The notes beneath the pieces are model-generated. The model was not told the DNA's origin, ran no database searches, and saw only the letters and a program-made list of their open reading frames with translations. Below, in pieces: positions 44,318 to 54,864 of a stretch of 64,000 bases of DNA (within the stretch, counting starts at the first letter, position 1; every line of letters starts with the position of its first letter). The translations under genes and the position numbers were made by a program. The DNA lies in assembly GCF_950295315.1 (NCBI RefSeq), contig NC_080164.1, positions 106,291,587 through 106,355,586 on the forward strand. The letters run 5' to 3'. This stretch comes from Erinaceus europaeus. Its lineage: Eukaryota > Chordata > Mammalia > Eulipotyphla > Erinaceidae.

Positions 44318-45037
44318 CACAGATCTTGCTCCCTTATCTAGACACTTCTAGTGGGAAGGCATAGAGAATAATTCAAACCAGATTTCGGGGAAGTAGAGAG
44401 GAATTGCCAGGAGAAAGTCTTACCAGGGTACTCAGCTATGGCTGGAACTGGAAGAGGAGCCAGGAATTTATCACACTCTGGAAGTTGCTTCCTACATCTC
44501 ATGGGCTCCTCTAATGAATCTCTGATTATCTTCCTGTAGTTTCTATAGTCCAGACTTGTTTTTAGAGCTCTCTCATGGTAAGACCAACCCCTCAAGCATC
44601 TGGTCACCTTCCCCTTGTTATTTGAGACTTTTCCCATGATTTTGTAGCTCCAGGCCCCTGTTTTTTCCTCATCATCTCACAGCACAAACCCTCCCTCTGC
44701 CCCATTTTCATTCCAGTTTATAGCTGTGTAAATGCTTCACACACAGTAAACTCAATTTAATTTTTCTTTGACTAGTTGGACAAAAATGAAAATGCTAGGT
44801 TACCCAAGAAGAAGCCAAAGGGGTGGAATGAGAAACCCTGGCATCTCAACAGTGTAAAATCCTTCCCATTTTTAGAAATCATCAATGGGCACAGTGCCTG
44901 CATGTATGAGCTTCCCTCACTCTGGATCTGATGAAGGACTGCAGGCTGGATGCTGTATCTACACAGCAATTCATGTCCATCAGGTGCCCTTCCCCAGGAG
45001 CTACACAGTGTTCTAGAAAAAACAGAGGAAATTTGTC
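44318..45037 (-). other. Unique stretch with a 99-codon open frame ending at a good splice donor
   Basis: About 720 bp with no recognised repeat between the full-length L1 and the SINE holding element 2. On the minus strand a frame opens with ATG at 44637 and runs 99 codons to 44338. A donor-like 'ctg|gtaagac' lies at about 44430/44429, so only about the first 70 codons would be exon. The translation is mixed in composition, with basic and Cys-containing segments, and is not a low-complexity artefact. I do not recognise it, and no acceptor-bounded partner is evident. Confidence 0.25.
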
Positions 45038-45066
45038 CTTTTTTTTTTTTTAACAGAGCACTGCTC
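45038..45066 (-). mobile_element. Family C SINE, antisense, split by element 2
   Basis: Reverse poly(A) and 'cagagcactgctc' here continue at 47516-47608 as 'agctctggcctatggtgg ... attatgttgtctatcc'. The join across the LTR element is exact once one 6-bp TSD copy is removed. Confidence 0.88.
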
Positions 45067-45443
45067 TGTTGGTATGCTTCTAGTTCTGCTTCTGGGATCC
45101 CTTCTGTTACATTGCTTGATGCTGTGGTCTATACACATGGTCATTCTGTTACATTGGTTTGGTCTCACTCCCCCTACCTCTAGGAGATTGTAGTTTAGTC
45201 CGTGGCTTTTCATGCTTCTTGCTTCTCCGTGCCATCATCCTACATACTTCCTGGGTTCCTGACTCTGCCTCCAGGAGAGAAGGAGGCAAGACAGATTTGG
45301 GTTATGATTAGTTTAGACTAGTTTTTCAAACCATTCGCTTGTGAATAAAGAAATATTGCCTCTCCACTCAGCCAGGTGTCCCTGGTCATCTGTTTACCAC
45401 CATGAAGCTAGCTGGCCTGCTGGTGCCCTGAACTCTGATGACA
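45067..45443 (+). repeat. 5' LTR of element 2
   Basis: 377 bp with a 'gtgaataaagaa' polyadenylation signal at about 45342-45347. The U3 resembles the solo LTR at 14630-15036, not element 1. Confidence 0.93.
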
Positions 45444-45466
45444 TATGGTGCCACAACATGGGACCT
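45444..45466 (+). other. Primer-binding-site candidate, element 2
   Basis: 'tatggtgccacaacatggg' immediately follows the LTR. It fits a tRNA-Lys-type site with one inserted base and two or three mismatches. It is better preserved than in element 1. Confidence 0.55.
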
Positions 45467-47110
45467 GCCCTGCCCATCCCCCAGATAAGTGAAGATGTTT
45501 GCCTACCTATCCACTATGGGCTGCTTTTCTGCTTGGGAAGAGGTTTCCAAAGGCCTCTGCCCTTTCTTCATGAGACTGTTTCTCTGTTTCTGGAACATTT
45601 CGCTCTGGGCCACACTCTGGTTTCTGCCTGCCACCCGCCCACAGAAGCCTGCTCGCAGCTGCGTAGCAAGGGGTGGGGCTCAGAGATGCGCTGCCACAGT
45701 CTCAGGAGCCAGGAGCAGAATGGTGGGCATGGTGGGCAGGGCTGCAGCCCATACTGGCTGCCACCCTGGGGCACATTGGCCTGTGCCTTCTGCACAGCCG
45801 GCCTGCCCACCCTCCTGCTATGAAGTCTGGGCAGATCCTGGACCACCTGGAGACCGGAGGCTCCCTGCCAGGACTGGGCCCCCTGACCGAGATCCCCAGC
45901 TTGGCTATGATGGCAGAGGAGCTAGAATACGCAGCCATCCATACAGTGATCGCACCCTGCCACCTCCGTATAATGCACCCCCTGAACAACTAAGACAGTA
46001 CAGATCTAAATTTGTGTTTAAAATGACATGTCTTTGTAACAAAAGTTTTTCTCTGTATTGAAGATCATGTTTATGTGTGTGTTTGAAGTTTGGTAAACTA
46101 AGGTTAAAAATGTAACTTTAAGGCTACATTCTTACCAGAGAAAGTTAAATGAAAAAGCTTTTCAACATAATTCTCATAAAGGTAAAATTAACTTACATTT
46201 TAAGTCTGAGGTAAAAAATAGTTAAAAATCAATATATTTTAACTAAGTTGGTCTAAAAAAACCTATGCACACCTAGGGTGTGTCTCCATCTTGTATGGGT
46301 GTAACAAAGGTTAAAAAAAAAAAAAGACGTTGTTGATATGTGAAGCTCTCAAATACCTTCTCAATTAGAAACAGTGGATTGCACAATGGTTATGCTAATG
46401 ATTCTCATGCCTGAGGCTCTAGCAGTGTTTCTTTGGCTTACCACATTTTATTCCACTTAAATTGGTTAAGCAGCCTTAAAATGAAACGAGAAAGACCTTC
46501 CAAATTTATAAAGATAACTAAACCAGTTATAATCATCGAGTTATCAATTGTGGTAAACTAACCTGCTACAAGTTTTGTTTCATAAGTAAGTGAATTGCAT
46601 CTGTCAAGTTCTCTACAGAAAAGCATAATTCCAGCAGCTAACCTTCCTCATGCAACGTTCCACCCCCTGGCATTCTTCTGTGGACATCTACTTTGGACTG
46701 GCACTTCTATCAGACTCACTGGTACACCTCTTGGACATTTTGCACAACTTTATGGCAGCTTCCCATTACGCTGTTGGGTTTCTCAAAGACTGACTGCAGC
46801 CAGCTGCCTTGGGACTCTATAGGCCATACCCTCCCTCTATGCTAGATAATTCCCACAGAGGCAGGAAACACCCGTCGAGGCAAGAGAAGCCCACAGAGGC
46901 AAGACATGTCCTTTAGCTTGATAAGAGAAGCCCACAGAGGAAAGAAACTCCCCCCTCAGCCCTTCCCTTGGCATCACACTAGTTCTTGTTGCTCGCTTAC
47001 TTGTTCCTCCATGTTTGTGCCAGTTGTTTTCTGTTTTTTTGTTTTTTTTTAAATGCCTGTACAACATAGGTTTCTGTTCACCCCACACTCCTGATACTAT
47101 GGTCAATTAG

Positions 47111-47130
47111 TTAAAAAAAAAGGGGGGGGA
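47111..47130 (+). other. Polypurine tract, element 2
   Basis: An uninterrupted run of A then G (about nine A and eight G), two or three bases before the 3' LTR start at 47133. This is the textbook position for plus-strand priming in reverse transcription. Confidence 0.85.
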
Positions 47131-47132
47131 AT

Positions 47133-47509
47133 TGTTGGTATGCTTCTAGTTCTTCTTCTGGGATCCCTTCTGTTACATTGCTTGACATTGTGGTCTATAT
47201 ACATGGTCATTCTATTACATTGGCTTGGTCTCACTCCCCCTGCCTCCAGGAGATTGTGGTTTAGTCCTCAGCTTTTCATGCTTCTTGCTTCTCTCCGCCC
47301 CTATCCTGTGTACTTCCTGGGTTCCTGACTCTGCTGCTGGGAGAGAAGGAGGCAAGACAGATTTGGGTTGTGATTAGTTTAGATTAGGTTTTTGAAATGT
47401 TTGCTCGTGAATAAAGAAATATTGCTTCTCCGCTCAGCCTTGTGTCCCTGGTCATCTGTCTACTGCCGTGAAGCTAGCTGGCCTACTGGTGCCCCGAACT
47501 CTGACGACA
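47133..47509 (+). repeat. 3' LTR of element 2
   Basis: 377 bp, same length and ends as the 5' LTR. Confidence 0.93.
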
Positions 47510-47619
47510 CTGCTCAGCTCTGGCCTATGGTGGTACAGAGGAATGAACCTGGGACTTTGGACCCTCAGGAATGAGAGTCTTTTTGTATAACCATTATGTT
47601 GTCTATCCTGTACGTCCAA

Positions 47620-47735
47620 TTTCCTTTTACCTTTACTTCTTTCTTTATTTCTCTTTCTTTCTGTCTCTTTCTCTCCTTCTCTCTCTTTCTTCCCCCACCC
47701 TTTCCTACTTTCCTTCCTTCCTCTTATTGCTACCA
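47620..47735. repeat. Polypyrimidine tract
   Basis: C/T-rich stretch (CTTT/TCTC units), probably an expanded SINE body. Confidence 0.85.
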
Positions 47736-47737
47736 GG

Positions 47738-47965
47738 GTTATCACATAGGCTCAGTATTAGCACTATGAACCAGTTTTTTTTCTTTTCTATTATACTTAA
47801 CAGGACTGAGAGAAATTGAGGGGGAGGGAGAGAAAGAGAGAGACACCTAAAATCCTGATCCACTGTTTGTGAATTGTCCTCCCTGCAGGTAAGGAGTGGG
47901 AACTGAACCAGGGTCCTTGTGCTTGCTGATGTGTGCACTAAACCAGATACACCACTGTCCAGGCC
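47738..47965 (-). mobile_element. SINE, long form, antisense
   Basis: 'accagggttatcacataggc' 3' module, purine-rich body with 'gagggggagggagagaaaga', 'cctccctgcaggtaagg' and reverse head. Confidence 0.78.
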
Positions 47966-49029
47966 CCTCTTTTAACCATACCCCCATAATTTTAGTGGGT
48001 ATAAAGTAGTTTTCAAGACAGATGTTGATACATTGATATAGTTGCTTACTCCCCATGATAAGTGTCTGCAAAATCCCTCATCAGTTCAAGTCCCTGTCCT
48101 GATGCCCTCTGAGTTCTGTCCCCTCAGTCCAAAGTCCTTTTCTTCCCTACAATAGGCTCCACCCAATCCAACATTTTCTTTATGTTTTTCTTGTCTTGCC
48201 TCAGGGACCAGTTTATGCCTCAGTCAGCCCCACCCATTATCCTGACATTCACCATGGTAAAGGTGAGTTTGGAGAAAGAAAATAAATTTCCATAGGCTAC
48301 CAGTTTTGAAAAAAGAACTAAAGAACCATGTTAAATATCAAATTCACAAATAGTAGGAACAGAAAGTGACAACAAACCCTCCTACTAATAGACCTAGGTA
48401 GCAGACTACAAAGTCAGACACAATATCCTGGTGTACATGACTTTTATATGTAAAATGGTTCTATAGTTTGTACTTGTCTAACTTCAAGTATTAGAACTAA
48501 ACTTATACCCAAGCACAGGCTATCACCACAATTAAGGACCTCCTGCATCACAAAGTTATACATGGTTATTTTTCATGTTACCTGATCAACTAGATACACC
48601 ATGCTGTATTTATCATACAACATAGCTTTGTGTCTATTGTTTAAACCTGACCATAGCCTTTAATTTCTTCTAAAAGTAATGGTGATGTAATGGGTTGCTT
48701 ATTGGACTGAATTCCTTTGCTCTTGGGTAACAGAGAATATCTTGGAGCAAGCTTTCAATGCTGGACTCTTCTTCCTGGATTTGGAGTTATTCACAGTATG
48801 AGTTCCTTGCCCTTCTGCTCTGCTACGAGAAAAGTGTCTCTGTGCTGTGAGAGACTGCTGAATCACCCAGGAAGCAGAGTTTGATAGCTTCTGAAGTTCT
48901 TTTAGAGTCTCAAATCAGGAATGCCAGCTGCAGAACTAGCTGTGTATATTTTGTTTTGACTCAGTCTCTGAGCTCTGTCTTGAGAAATTCAGATTCAGTG
49001 GGCTCCAGATGCCTTTTCTCTGAGTTGTG
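47966..49029 (+). other. Unique stretch with one strong exon candidate
   Basis: About 1.06 kb without a recognised repeat. A 58-bp interval at 48205-48262 has textbook splice signals: a long pyrimidine run ending 'ttgtcttgcctcag' before it, and 'gtgagttt' after it. Two of three frames are open through it. In one of them a short Tyr-based motif (VYASV) occurs. No neighbouring exon is identified, so the gene, if any, is unknown. The rest shows nothing. Confidence 0.3.
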
Positions 49030-49043
49030 GTGGCCAGGATCTT

Positions 49044-49342
49044 TTTTTTAAAAATATTTTTATTATTTATTTATTTATTCCCTTTTGTTGCCCCTGCTGT
49101 TTTTTTTTTATTGTTGTAGTCATCATTGATGTCATTGTTGTTGGATAGAACAGAGAGAAACGGAGAGAGAAGGGGAAGAAAGAGAGTGGGAGATAAAGAT
49201 AGACACCTGCAGACCTGCTTCACCGCTTATGAAACAACTCCCCTGCAGGTGGGGAGCTGGGGGCTTGAACCGGGATCCTTACACCGGTCCTTGTGCTTTG
49301 TGCCACCTGCACTTAACTCTCTGCGTTACAGCCCGACTCCCT
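49044..49342 (-). mobile_element. Family A SINE, antisense, 14-bp TSD
   Basis: Complete reverse copy. The perfect 14-base TSD 'gtggccaggatctt' is at 49030-49043 and 49343-49356. Low divergence from the other copies and the intact TSD suggest a recent insertion. Confidence 0.95.
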
Positions 49343-49464
49343 GTGGCCAGGATCTTAAAGTGCAATCACAGCCACAGTGTTCTGAGGTAAAAGGGGTACC
49401 TAAAGGACTGTGCCTGGAGCACTGAATAAGGTCATTAGCGAGATGATCTGAGATTGATGAACTA

Positions 49465-49677
49465 GGTTGTGGTGTGAAGCACAAGGACTAGCCTAAGGGT
49501 CCTGGTTCGAGTCCCTGGCTCTCTACCTGCAGAGGAGTTGCTGCAGGGAAGTCACTTCACAGGCAGTGAAACATGTCTGCAGGTATCTATCTTTCTCTCC
49601 CCCTCTCTGTCTTCCCCTTCTCTCTCCATTTCTCTCTGTCCTATACAACAATGACAACATCAATAACCACAACAATG
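49465..49677 (+). mobile_element. Family A SINE, slightly 5'-truncated
   Basis: Retains a perfect pol III B-box 'ggttcgagtcc' (49504-49514), the CACCTGCA-like block, CT-rich body and AAC-rich end. A short internal insertion/duplication lies near 49540. Confidence 0.9.
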
Positions 49678-51333
49678 TTGGGCAGTACGCCAGCTCCCCC
49701 AATATGACATGGCAGAATCTGAGAAATCTGATTCACAGAGCCCCCCCCCCCACATGAATGTCTTATGCTATGACTGGCCAGTTATGTTTTGTGAGTGAGT
49801 GAATCAAAAAAAAATTGAGTGAGTTGAGTGACCAAAAATTTTTGTACGACCCATTTTGCTCAGAGTACTCTGAAACTTAATTGACTTTAGATAAAAATGC
49901 TGAACACAGCCATGGTTTCTGGAGATGTCCACAAACAGTCCAAAAATTATTTTTTCCTCTTTTTGATATCTTTTTAGTCTTTGTATAAATATGAAACGTT
50001 TAGTCTTAAACTGTGTGAGTAAAGATGGTCCAACTAGACAGCACAGATCTAAATTCATGTTTGAAATGATATGTCTTCGTAACAAAAGTTTGTCTCCTCC
50101 TGTGTGTTATAAAATACATGTTTTATGTGTGTGTTTCAAGTTTGGTAAACATTAACTTAACGTTTAAATATGTAAATTTGAAGCTACATTCTTACCAGGA
50201 AAGATAAAATTAATTCACTAAAGTAACTGAGTATTTAAGGTAAAAGTCTGAATATTCAATTTGACAATTCATCATCTCCAAAATTAAAATACAAATTCTC
50301 TACACAGGACATTTTTGGAGGGCCCCCCAAAATTCCCTGTAAACTAATCTTGTGGAAATTAGTCCACAACAAATCTGGCATCAATCTGACACTGTAAATG
50401 TTAAAAAAAAAAAAAAAAAAAAAAACATTGTCACTAACATGCGAGTTTGTTTAAAAGTCCAAAGTAAAAAATAGTTAAAAATAAATATATATTTTATCTA
50501 AATTTGTTCTGAAGATTTTGCTATACAGAGACTGCAACACGAGGTCACATAAAATGACCTTTAAACAAAATTATAAAGATACCTAAACCAGTTATAATCA
50601 TCGAGTTATCAATTATAGTAAACTTCTAATTTGTTACAAGTTCTTTCTTCACAAGTAATTGACTACAGTGATGTCAAGCCTTCACATGAAAAAGCATCTG
50701 CTCATACGGAATCCCCAGAAATACATCTTGGACTCCTGTCCTCTGACATCGCCCACAACTACAGCTAACCCCCACCCCCCCCAAAACCCATGATGTGACC
50801 TAACACGATCTGGAAAACCTGATTCATGGACTCCAAAGAACAAGACTTTCCTACCACCTTTCTCTCACATTTTGGCAGTTCCAGCTCACTCTCTACAGAG
50901 AAGAAAAGTTCCAGTGGCTGTCCTCCATCGAGATAGACATTCGGCATTTTTCCCCTGGTCATTGACATCGGACTGACGCTTCTATCGCACTTGCTGGTAC
51001 ACCTTTGGACACTCCCTTTACACTGCTGGACTTCTTGAGGACTGACTATAGCAGTCCATGGACCTTTTCGCCAGCTGTCTCGGAAATTTGCAACAACAGA
51101 TCACCCCTCTCGCCACTCGGCTTATCAGGCCCCCACTCCTCCACCCATCAGGCAGCCCTCCTCTCCACCTACCAGACATGTATTCAGTCTTACTCTGTCC
51201 CTTGCTACTCTTACTTATCCCTCCCTGTCTTGTGCTAGTTATTTTTGAAGATGCTTACACACTATCATTCAGGTTTCTTCCCAACAGGTTTCTGTTCACT
51301 CCTACACTGCTATTCCCCTGACAGAGGAAAGGC
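49678..51333 (+). mobile_element. Degenerate third relative of the ERVK-like interior
   Basis: From about 50026 ('agcacagatctaaattcatg') to 51300 the text is collinear with the interiors of elements 1 and 2. Shared landmarks include the 'agatctaaatt' block, 'aagtttggtaaacattaac', 'cagttataatcatcgagtta', a 'ggtacacctttggacact' block and the 'caggtttctgttcact' block before the polypurine tract. 49678-50025 is not clearly related. No intact 5' LTR is visible. No retroviral protein is readable. Confidence 0.7.
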
Positions 51334-51510
51334 TGTGGTGCTACATGAAAAAGAATTGAAACTGCTCCTTGCTATTTAATTTTTCCACTTTGGGCAGTTG
51401 CATGGCTTCTCTTTGTCTCCATTCCATCTAGTGTATGATAGAGGTGAAATAAAGCTTCCACTAGGACACCAGGAAAGAAATGGACTCCTGAACTTCAGGA
51501 GGTGGGGCTC
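51334..51510 (+). repeat. Possible LTR of the third ERVK-like copy
   Basis: Follows a purine-rich 'acagaggaaagg' and begins 'tgtggtgctacatg'. A 'gaaataaagcttcc' polyadenylation-like signal lies at about 51447. Its sequence is unlike the other LTRs. The right boundary is uncertain and no TSD was found. Confidence 0.4.
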
Positions 51511-51511
51511 A

Positions 51512-51512
<1 letters not shown>

Positions 51513-51548
<36 letters not shown>
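51513..51548. repeat. (TC)n microsatellite
   Basis: About 17 TC units. A facing (GA)n at 51589-51640 creates an inverted pair about 40 bases apart. Confidence 0.95.
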
Positions 51549-51551
<3 letters not shown>

Positions 51552-51588
51552 CACACTACCACTTAACCAGATCCATAGCCCAGTCTGC

Positions 51589-51735
51589 TAGAGAGAGAGA
51601 GAGAAAGAGAGAGAGAGGGAGAGAGAGAGAGAGAGAGAGAGCACTTCTCCAGCTTCCTTGAAGTTCTAGGTTGTTCTTCTAATCCTCCTCTCATATGAGG
51701 CTGGAATCAACCTAAGACCACACACATGTATGGCG
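51589..51735 (-). mobile_element. (GA)n plus reverse SINE head
   Basis: GA run 51589-51640, then 'ttctccagcttccttgaagt' and 'aggctggaatcaacctaaga', as in other antisense SINEs. Diverged. Confidence 0.55.
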
Positions 51736-51939
51736 AGTATTTGGAATTCATATTGCTAAGATGGCAGCACTTTCTGTCTTTTGAATTTGTTTTCTATTTT
51801 CCTTTACATTTTTTTGTAAATACTGAATTAATTTGACTAAATTAAAATAGTTTTATTTCTAGAAATAAAAATACACACCTTCCTTTAAAACACAACTTTC
51901 AAATGAAAAAATTAAATGGTTGAAAGATATTTGCAAAGG

Positions 51940-52500
51940 GTTAACGACTCGTCCTCAACATCTAGGCATAGGCGTGGGTTGTTGCTGTATTGTGTGCACT
52001 TTTTATATATCTTGGTGACTTGCCCTTTGTCTGCTGTGTGGAATGGAAATTGGTTTCCAGTTCCAAAATGTGGTGTTTGTTGTACTGGTGGTTCCATTTG
52101 CTGTACAGAAACTTTTAATTCTCATCCCTTCTTCTTTTTTTTTTTTTTTTTTGGTTAAGTATTCCTTGATATTGGACACAAATCCCCAAAGTAATTTCCA
52201 AAGTGGACATCACCGAATGTTTCTGTCAATGTTTTTTTGTTTGTTTGTTTTTTGCTTGTTTTTTGTTTTTGTTTTTCTCTTATATATTTTAGTTTCTGGT
52301 CTAACAGTCACTTTTAGATTTGTGCATGGTAAGATATTTTTCTTTATCATTCTTCTCTGTATGTCACTAGCCAATTTTTCTAAATGCCATGTACTGGAAA
52401 CACTGTCTTTTCTCCATTTAAATTTTTTCTATTTAAATTTTGGAGCATCCTTATCACATTTTAATGCCGATAAGTGTAAAGTTATATTTCTAGGCCCTCA
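51940..52500 (-). pseudogene. Old L1 ORF2 fragment, antisense, left part
   Basis: 'cctttgtctgctgtgtggaa', 'tttgctgtacagaaactttt', 'gttaagtattccttgatatt' and 'agtttctggtctaac' follow the reverse order of mammalian L1 ORF2 but are strongly diverged. The same L1 resumes at 54865-55205, so the element at 52560-54857 was inserted into it. Confidence 0.72.
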
Positions 52501-52559
52501 ATATTAGTCTGTTAATCTGTATGTATTCCAAGTAAATCAGAAGCAACTACAAATAAAAA

Positions 52560-54857
52560 AAAAATCCAAGCATTAATTGATGTATTAATCACAGAAATGA
52601 GGACAGCTACAGAGGAAAAAGCTATCAGAAATAGGGAAATCTTAGATGAAACCCTCAAGAAAAATACTAACTATCTCGGGGTAATTAGAGAATGGAAAAT
52701 TAAAATAGCTGGACTCAAAGGATAACCAATAGAATAAGCTAATACTGTAACTGAGAAAGGTTAAAAAAATAGCTGAACTGAAGAAGGAAGCTGGGAGAAA
52801 GGAAAGCAGATTAATAGAAGTAGAAAACAGAACTAGCCAAAACAGAGAATGTGCTACAGAAAACAAAGAAGTAGGTAAAAGAGCTAAAAAAGAGGTTGAG
52901 AGACACTGAAAACAACAACATAAACATATGGGATGATCTCAAAAGAAGTAACATTCACATAATTGGCCTGCCAGAGGAAAAAAAGAGAGCAAGAGGAGGA
53001 AAACATCCCAAAGGAAATAATAGAAGAAAACTTTCCAGTCCTAAACAACAGAAAGGACGTTAAGATGCAAGAGGCCCAGAGATTCCCAAATAGAATCAAA
53101 CCAGACTTGAAGACAACAAGACACATCATAGTTACAATGGAAATAAAAAAGGATAAAGAAAGGATACTAAAGGTTGCAAGAGAAAAACAATGTCACATAC
53201 AGGGGAAATCCCATAAAGCAATCATCAGACTTCTCTACTCAAACTCTAAAAGAGAATGACAAGATATCAAGACTTCAATGAAAAAGGGTTTCAACTAAGG
53301 ATAATATATCCTGCTAGATTTCATTCAGACTAGAAGGAGGGATAAAAATCTTCTCAGACAAGCAACTGTTAAAGGAAACAACCATAACCAAGCCTGCCCT
53401 GAAAAAGTTTCTAAAAGACCTCCTATAAATAAGAACACCATCAAAATACTTGCCATATATCAGAGCAAATAAAAAATTGTTTAAATATTATTCACTTTTC
53501 CATATTTGGAAGCTAACCTCTTCCCTCATCCAGTTTCTAGCCCTTTTTCTATTCATGACATCATCTCCCCAGAAAATAACTTGGGTCCACCTGCCTATCA
53601 GATGTCAGGCTCAGGCAAAAAATTGTAAAGCCATGCTCCCCTTGGAATATGCCTATTATAGACCTACTAGATAGATACCTCCTCACCTACTTTTTATTAC
53701 ATGTCCCCCAATCACTCCAAAACTAACTGTGTCAAAGTAAGGACTATAAAAGATGAATAAGGGCAAGTGACTGTCATACTTTATTGATGACTCTTTAGTC
53801 ACTACCAGGCCATCCCATCACCAGGGACCCTAGTCAGGTTGTCCTAGAATTCTTACAAAGACATGATGGGTCTAGATCTCTAATAGGTCTATCTGGCCAC
53901 TGTCACTGGTTATCTCTATCAGTAACAACATAATGGACCACTTTTGTGGGCCCCTATAGGACCTTGCCCTCAATGTGGATCAACAATCATAGGGGATGTT
54001 CCATTTCTGAAGAGATGGTGGACAACATACTCTACCCACCACCTGAGGAAGATAGGTCCTGAAATTAGTGAAGCCTGAAATGTTTGTTGCTTTGACCACA
54101 GAATGTAAGCTCACATATACAGGGATGCAGAGGTTACATGGCTCCTGTGCTGAATATTGGGCCCCAGATCAAATCCTTGGGGTTTACAGTTAACAGTATT
54201 GATATAATTTCCCCAAATTTGGAACTACTCTCTTCCCTGATCCAGGTTTCCATTCCATTTTCCAACTATGACACCATCTCCCCAGACAATAACCAGGGTC
54301 CAACTGCATATTAGATATCAGGCATAGGCAAAAACTAATAAAGCCATGGGCCTCTTGGAATATAACTAAAATAGACCTACTAGCTTTGTCCAAAACAGAG
54401 ACCAGAAATCTTCATCTGTGATATTCTTGCCTTTAAAAATGTTTGTGATTAGTCAACAATTTGTTTGGCTCCATATGTAAACTCTTCTTTCAGCCACCAG
54501 GTTCCAGATGATAACATGATGCCAACTGGACTTCCCTGGGCAGACAACCCTACCGATGTGTCCTGAAACCCTGCCTCCCCAGAGCCCTGTCCCACTTGGG
54601 GAACGGAGAAACAGGCTGGGGGTATGGTTTGACCTGACAACACCCATAGTCAGTGGGGAAGCAGTTACAGAATCTAGACCTTCCACCTTCTGTACCCCAA
54701 TGATCCTGGGTCTGTACCCCCAGAGGGATAAGTAACTGGGAAGCTATCAAGGGAGGCGATTGGACATGGAATTCGGTGATGGGAATTGTGTGGAATTATA
54801 CCACTATCATCCTATGGTCTTGTCAGTGTTTCCATTTTATAAATAAAAAATTAAAAG
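52560..54857 (+). mobile_element. ORF1-only L1 derivative (HAL1-like)
   Basis: Sense element. 52570-53440 is the 3' two-thirds of L1 ORF1 and the ORF1-ORF2 spacer (which elsewhere leads directly into the ORF2 ATG, compare 26440-26495). At about 53485 the text jumps straight into a type B 3' UTR that runs to the common L1 terminus and A-rich end at 54857. ORF2 is entirely absent. Half-L1 (HAL1) elements with this layout are known in mammals. The 3' UTR contains an internal duplication (53495-53700 and 54200-54400). The 5' end lacks the 5' UTR and the ORF1 start. Confidence 0.78.
52570..53258 (+). pseudogene. L1 ORF1p remnant of the ORF1-only element
   Basis: Plus-strand remnant starting within the coiled coil ('gctacagaggaaaaagctat', Glu/Lys-rich). 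It continues to the C-terminal domain in the 98-codon frame at 52963-53259, which includes RFPNRIKPDLKTTRHIIVTM and KERILKVAREKQ. The C-terminus is intact almost to the usual end. Frameshifts split the coiled-coil part. Confidence 0.82.
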
Positions 54858-54864
54858 TTATAGT

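Larger units (their letters stand above)
45067..47509 (+). mobile_element. Non-autonomous ERVK-like element 2, two LTRs, 6-bp TSD
   Basis: A 2,443-bp element with 377-bp LTRs (45067-45443 and 47133-47509), both TGTTGGTATGCTTCT...GACA. The perfect 6-bp TSD 'ctgctc' is at 45061-45066 and 47510-47515. Hand count gives roughly 47 LTR differences (about 12%), so it is older than element 1. The interior is collinear with that of element 1 from the primer-binding-site region to the polypurine tract, although the U3 regions differ. Frames of 190 and 106 codons in the GC-rich 5' part overlap each other and an antisense frame, and match no retroviral domain that I know. I call it non-coding. Confidence 0.93.

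Noticed and set aside
45489..46061. A 190-codon plus-strand frame in ERVK-like element 2 (and a 189-codon minus-strand frame at 38540-39109 in element 1)
   Set aside because: They lie on opposite strands of homologous GC-rich interior DNA, the corresponding frame is closed in the other copy, and neither shows a retroviral domain. Open by composition.
49504..49514. Perfect pol III B-box, suggesting a tRNA gene
   Set aside because: It is the head of a SINE with a CT-rich body and AAC tail; no cloverleaf or anticodon arm can be drawn, and many similar heads occur in the window.
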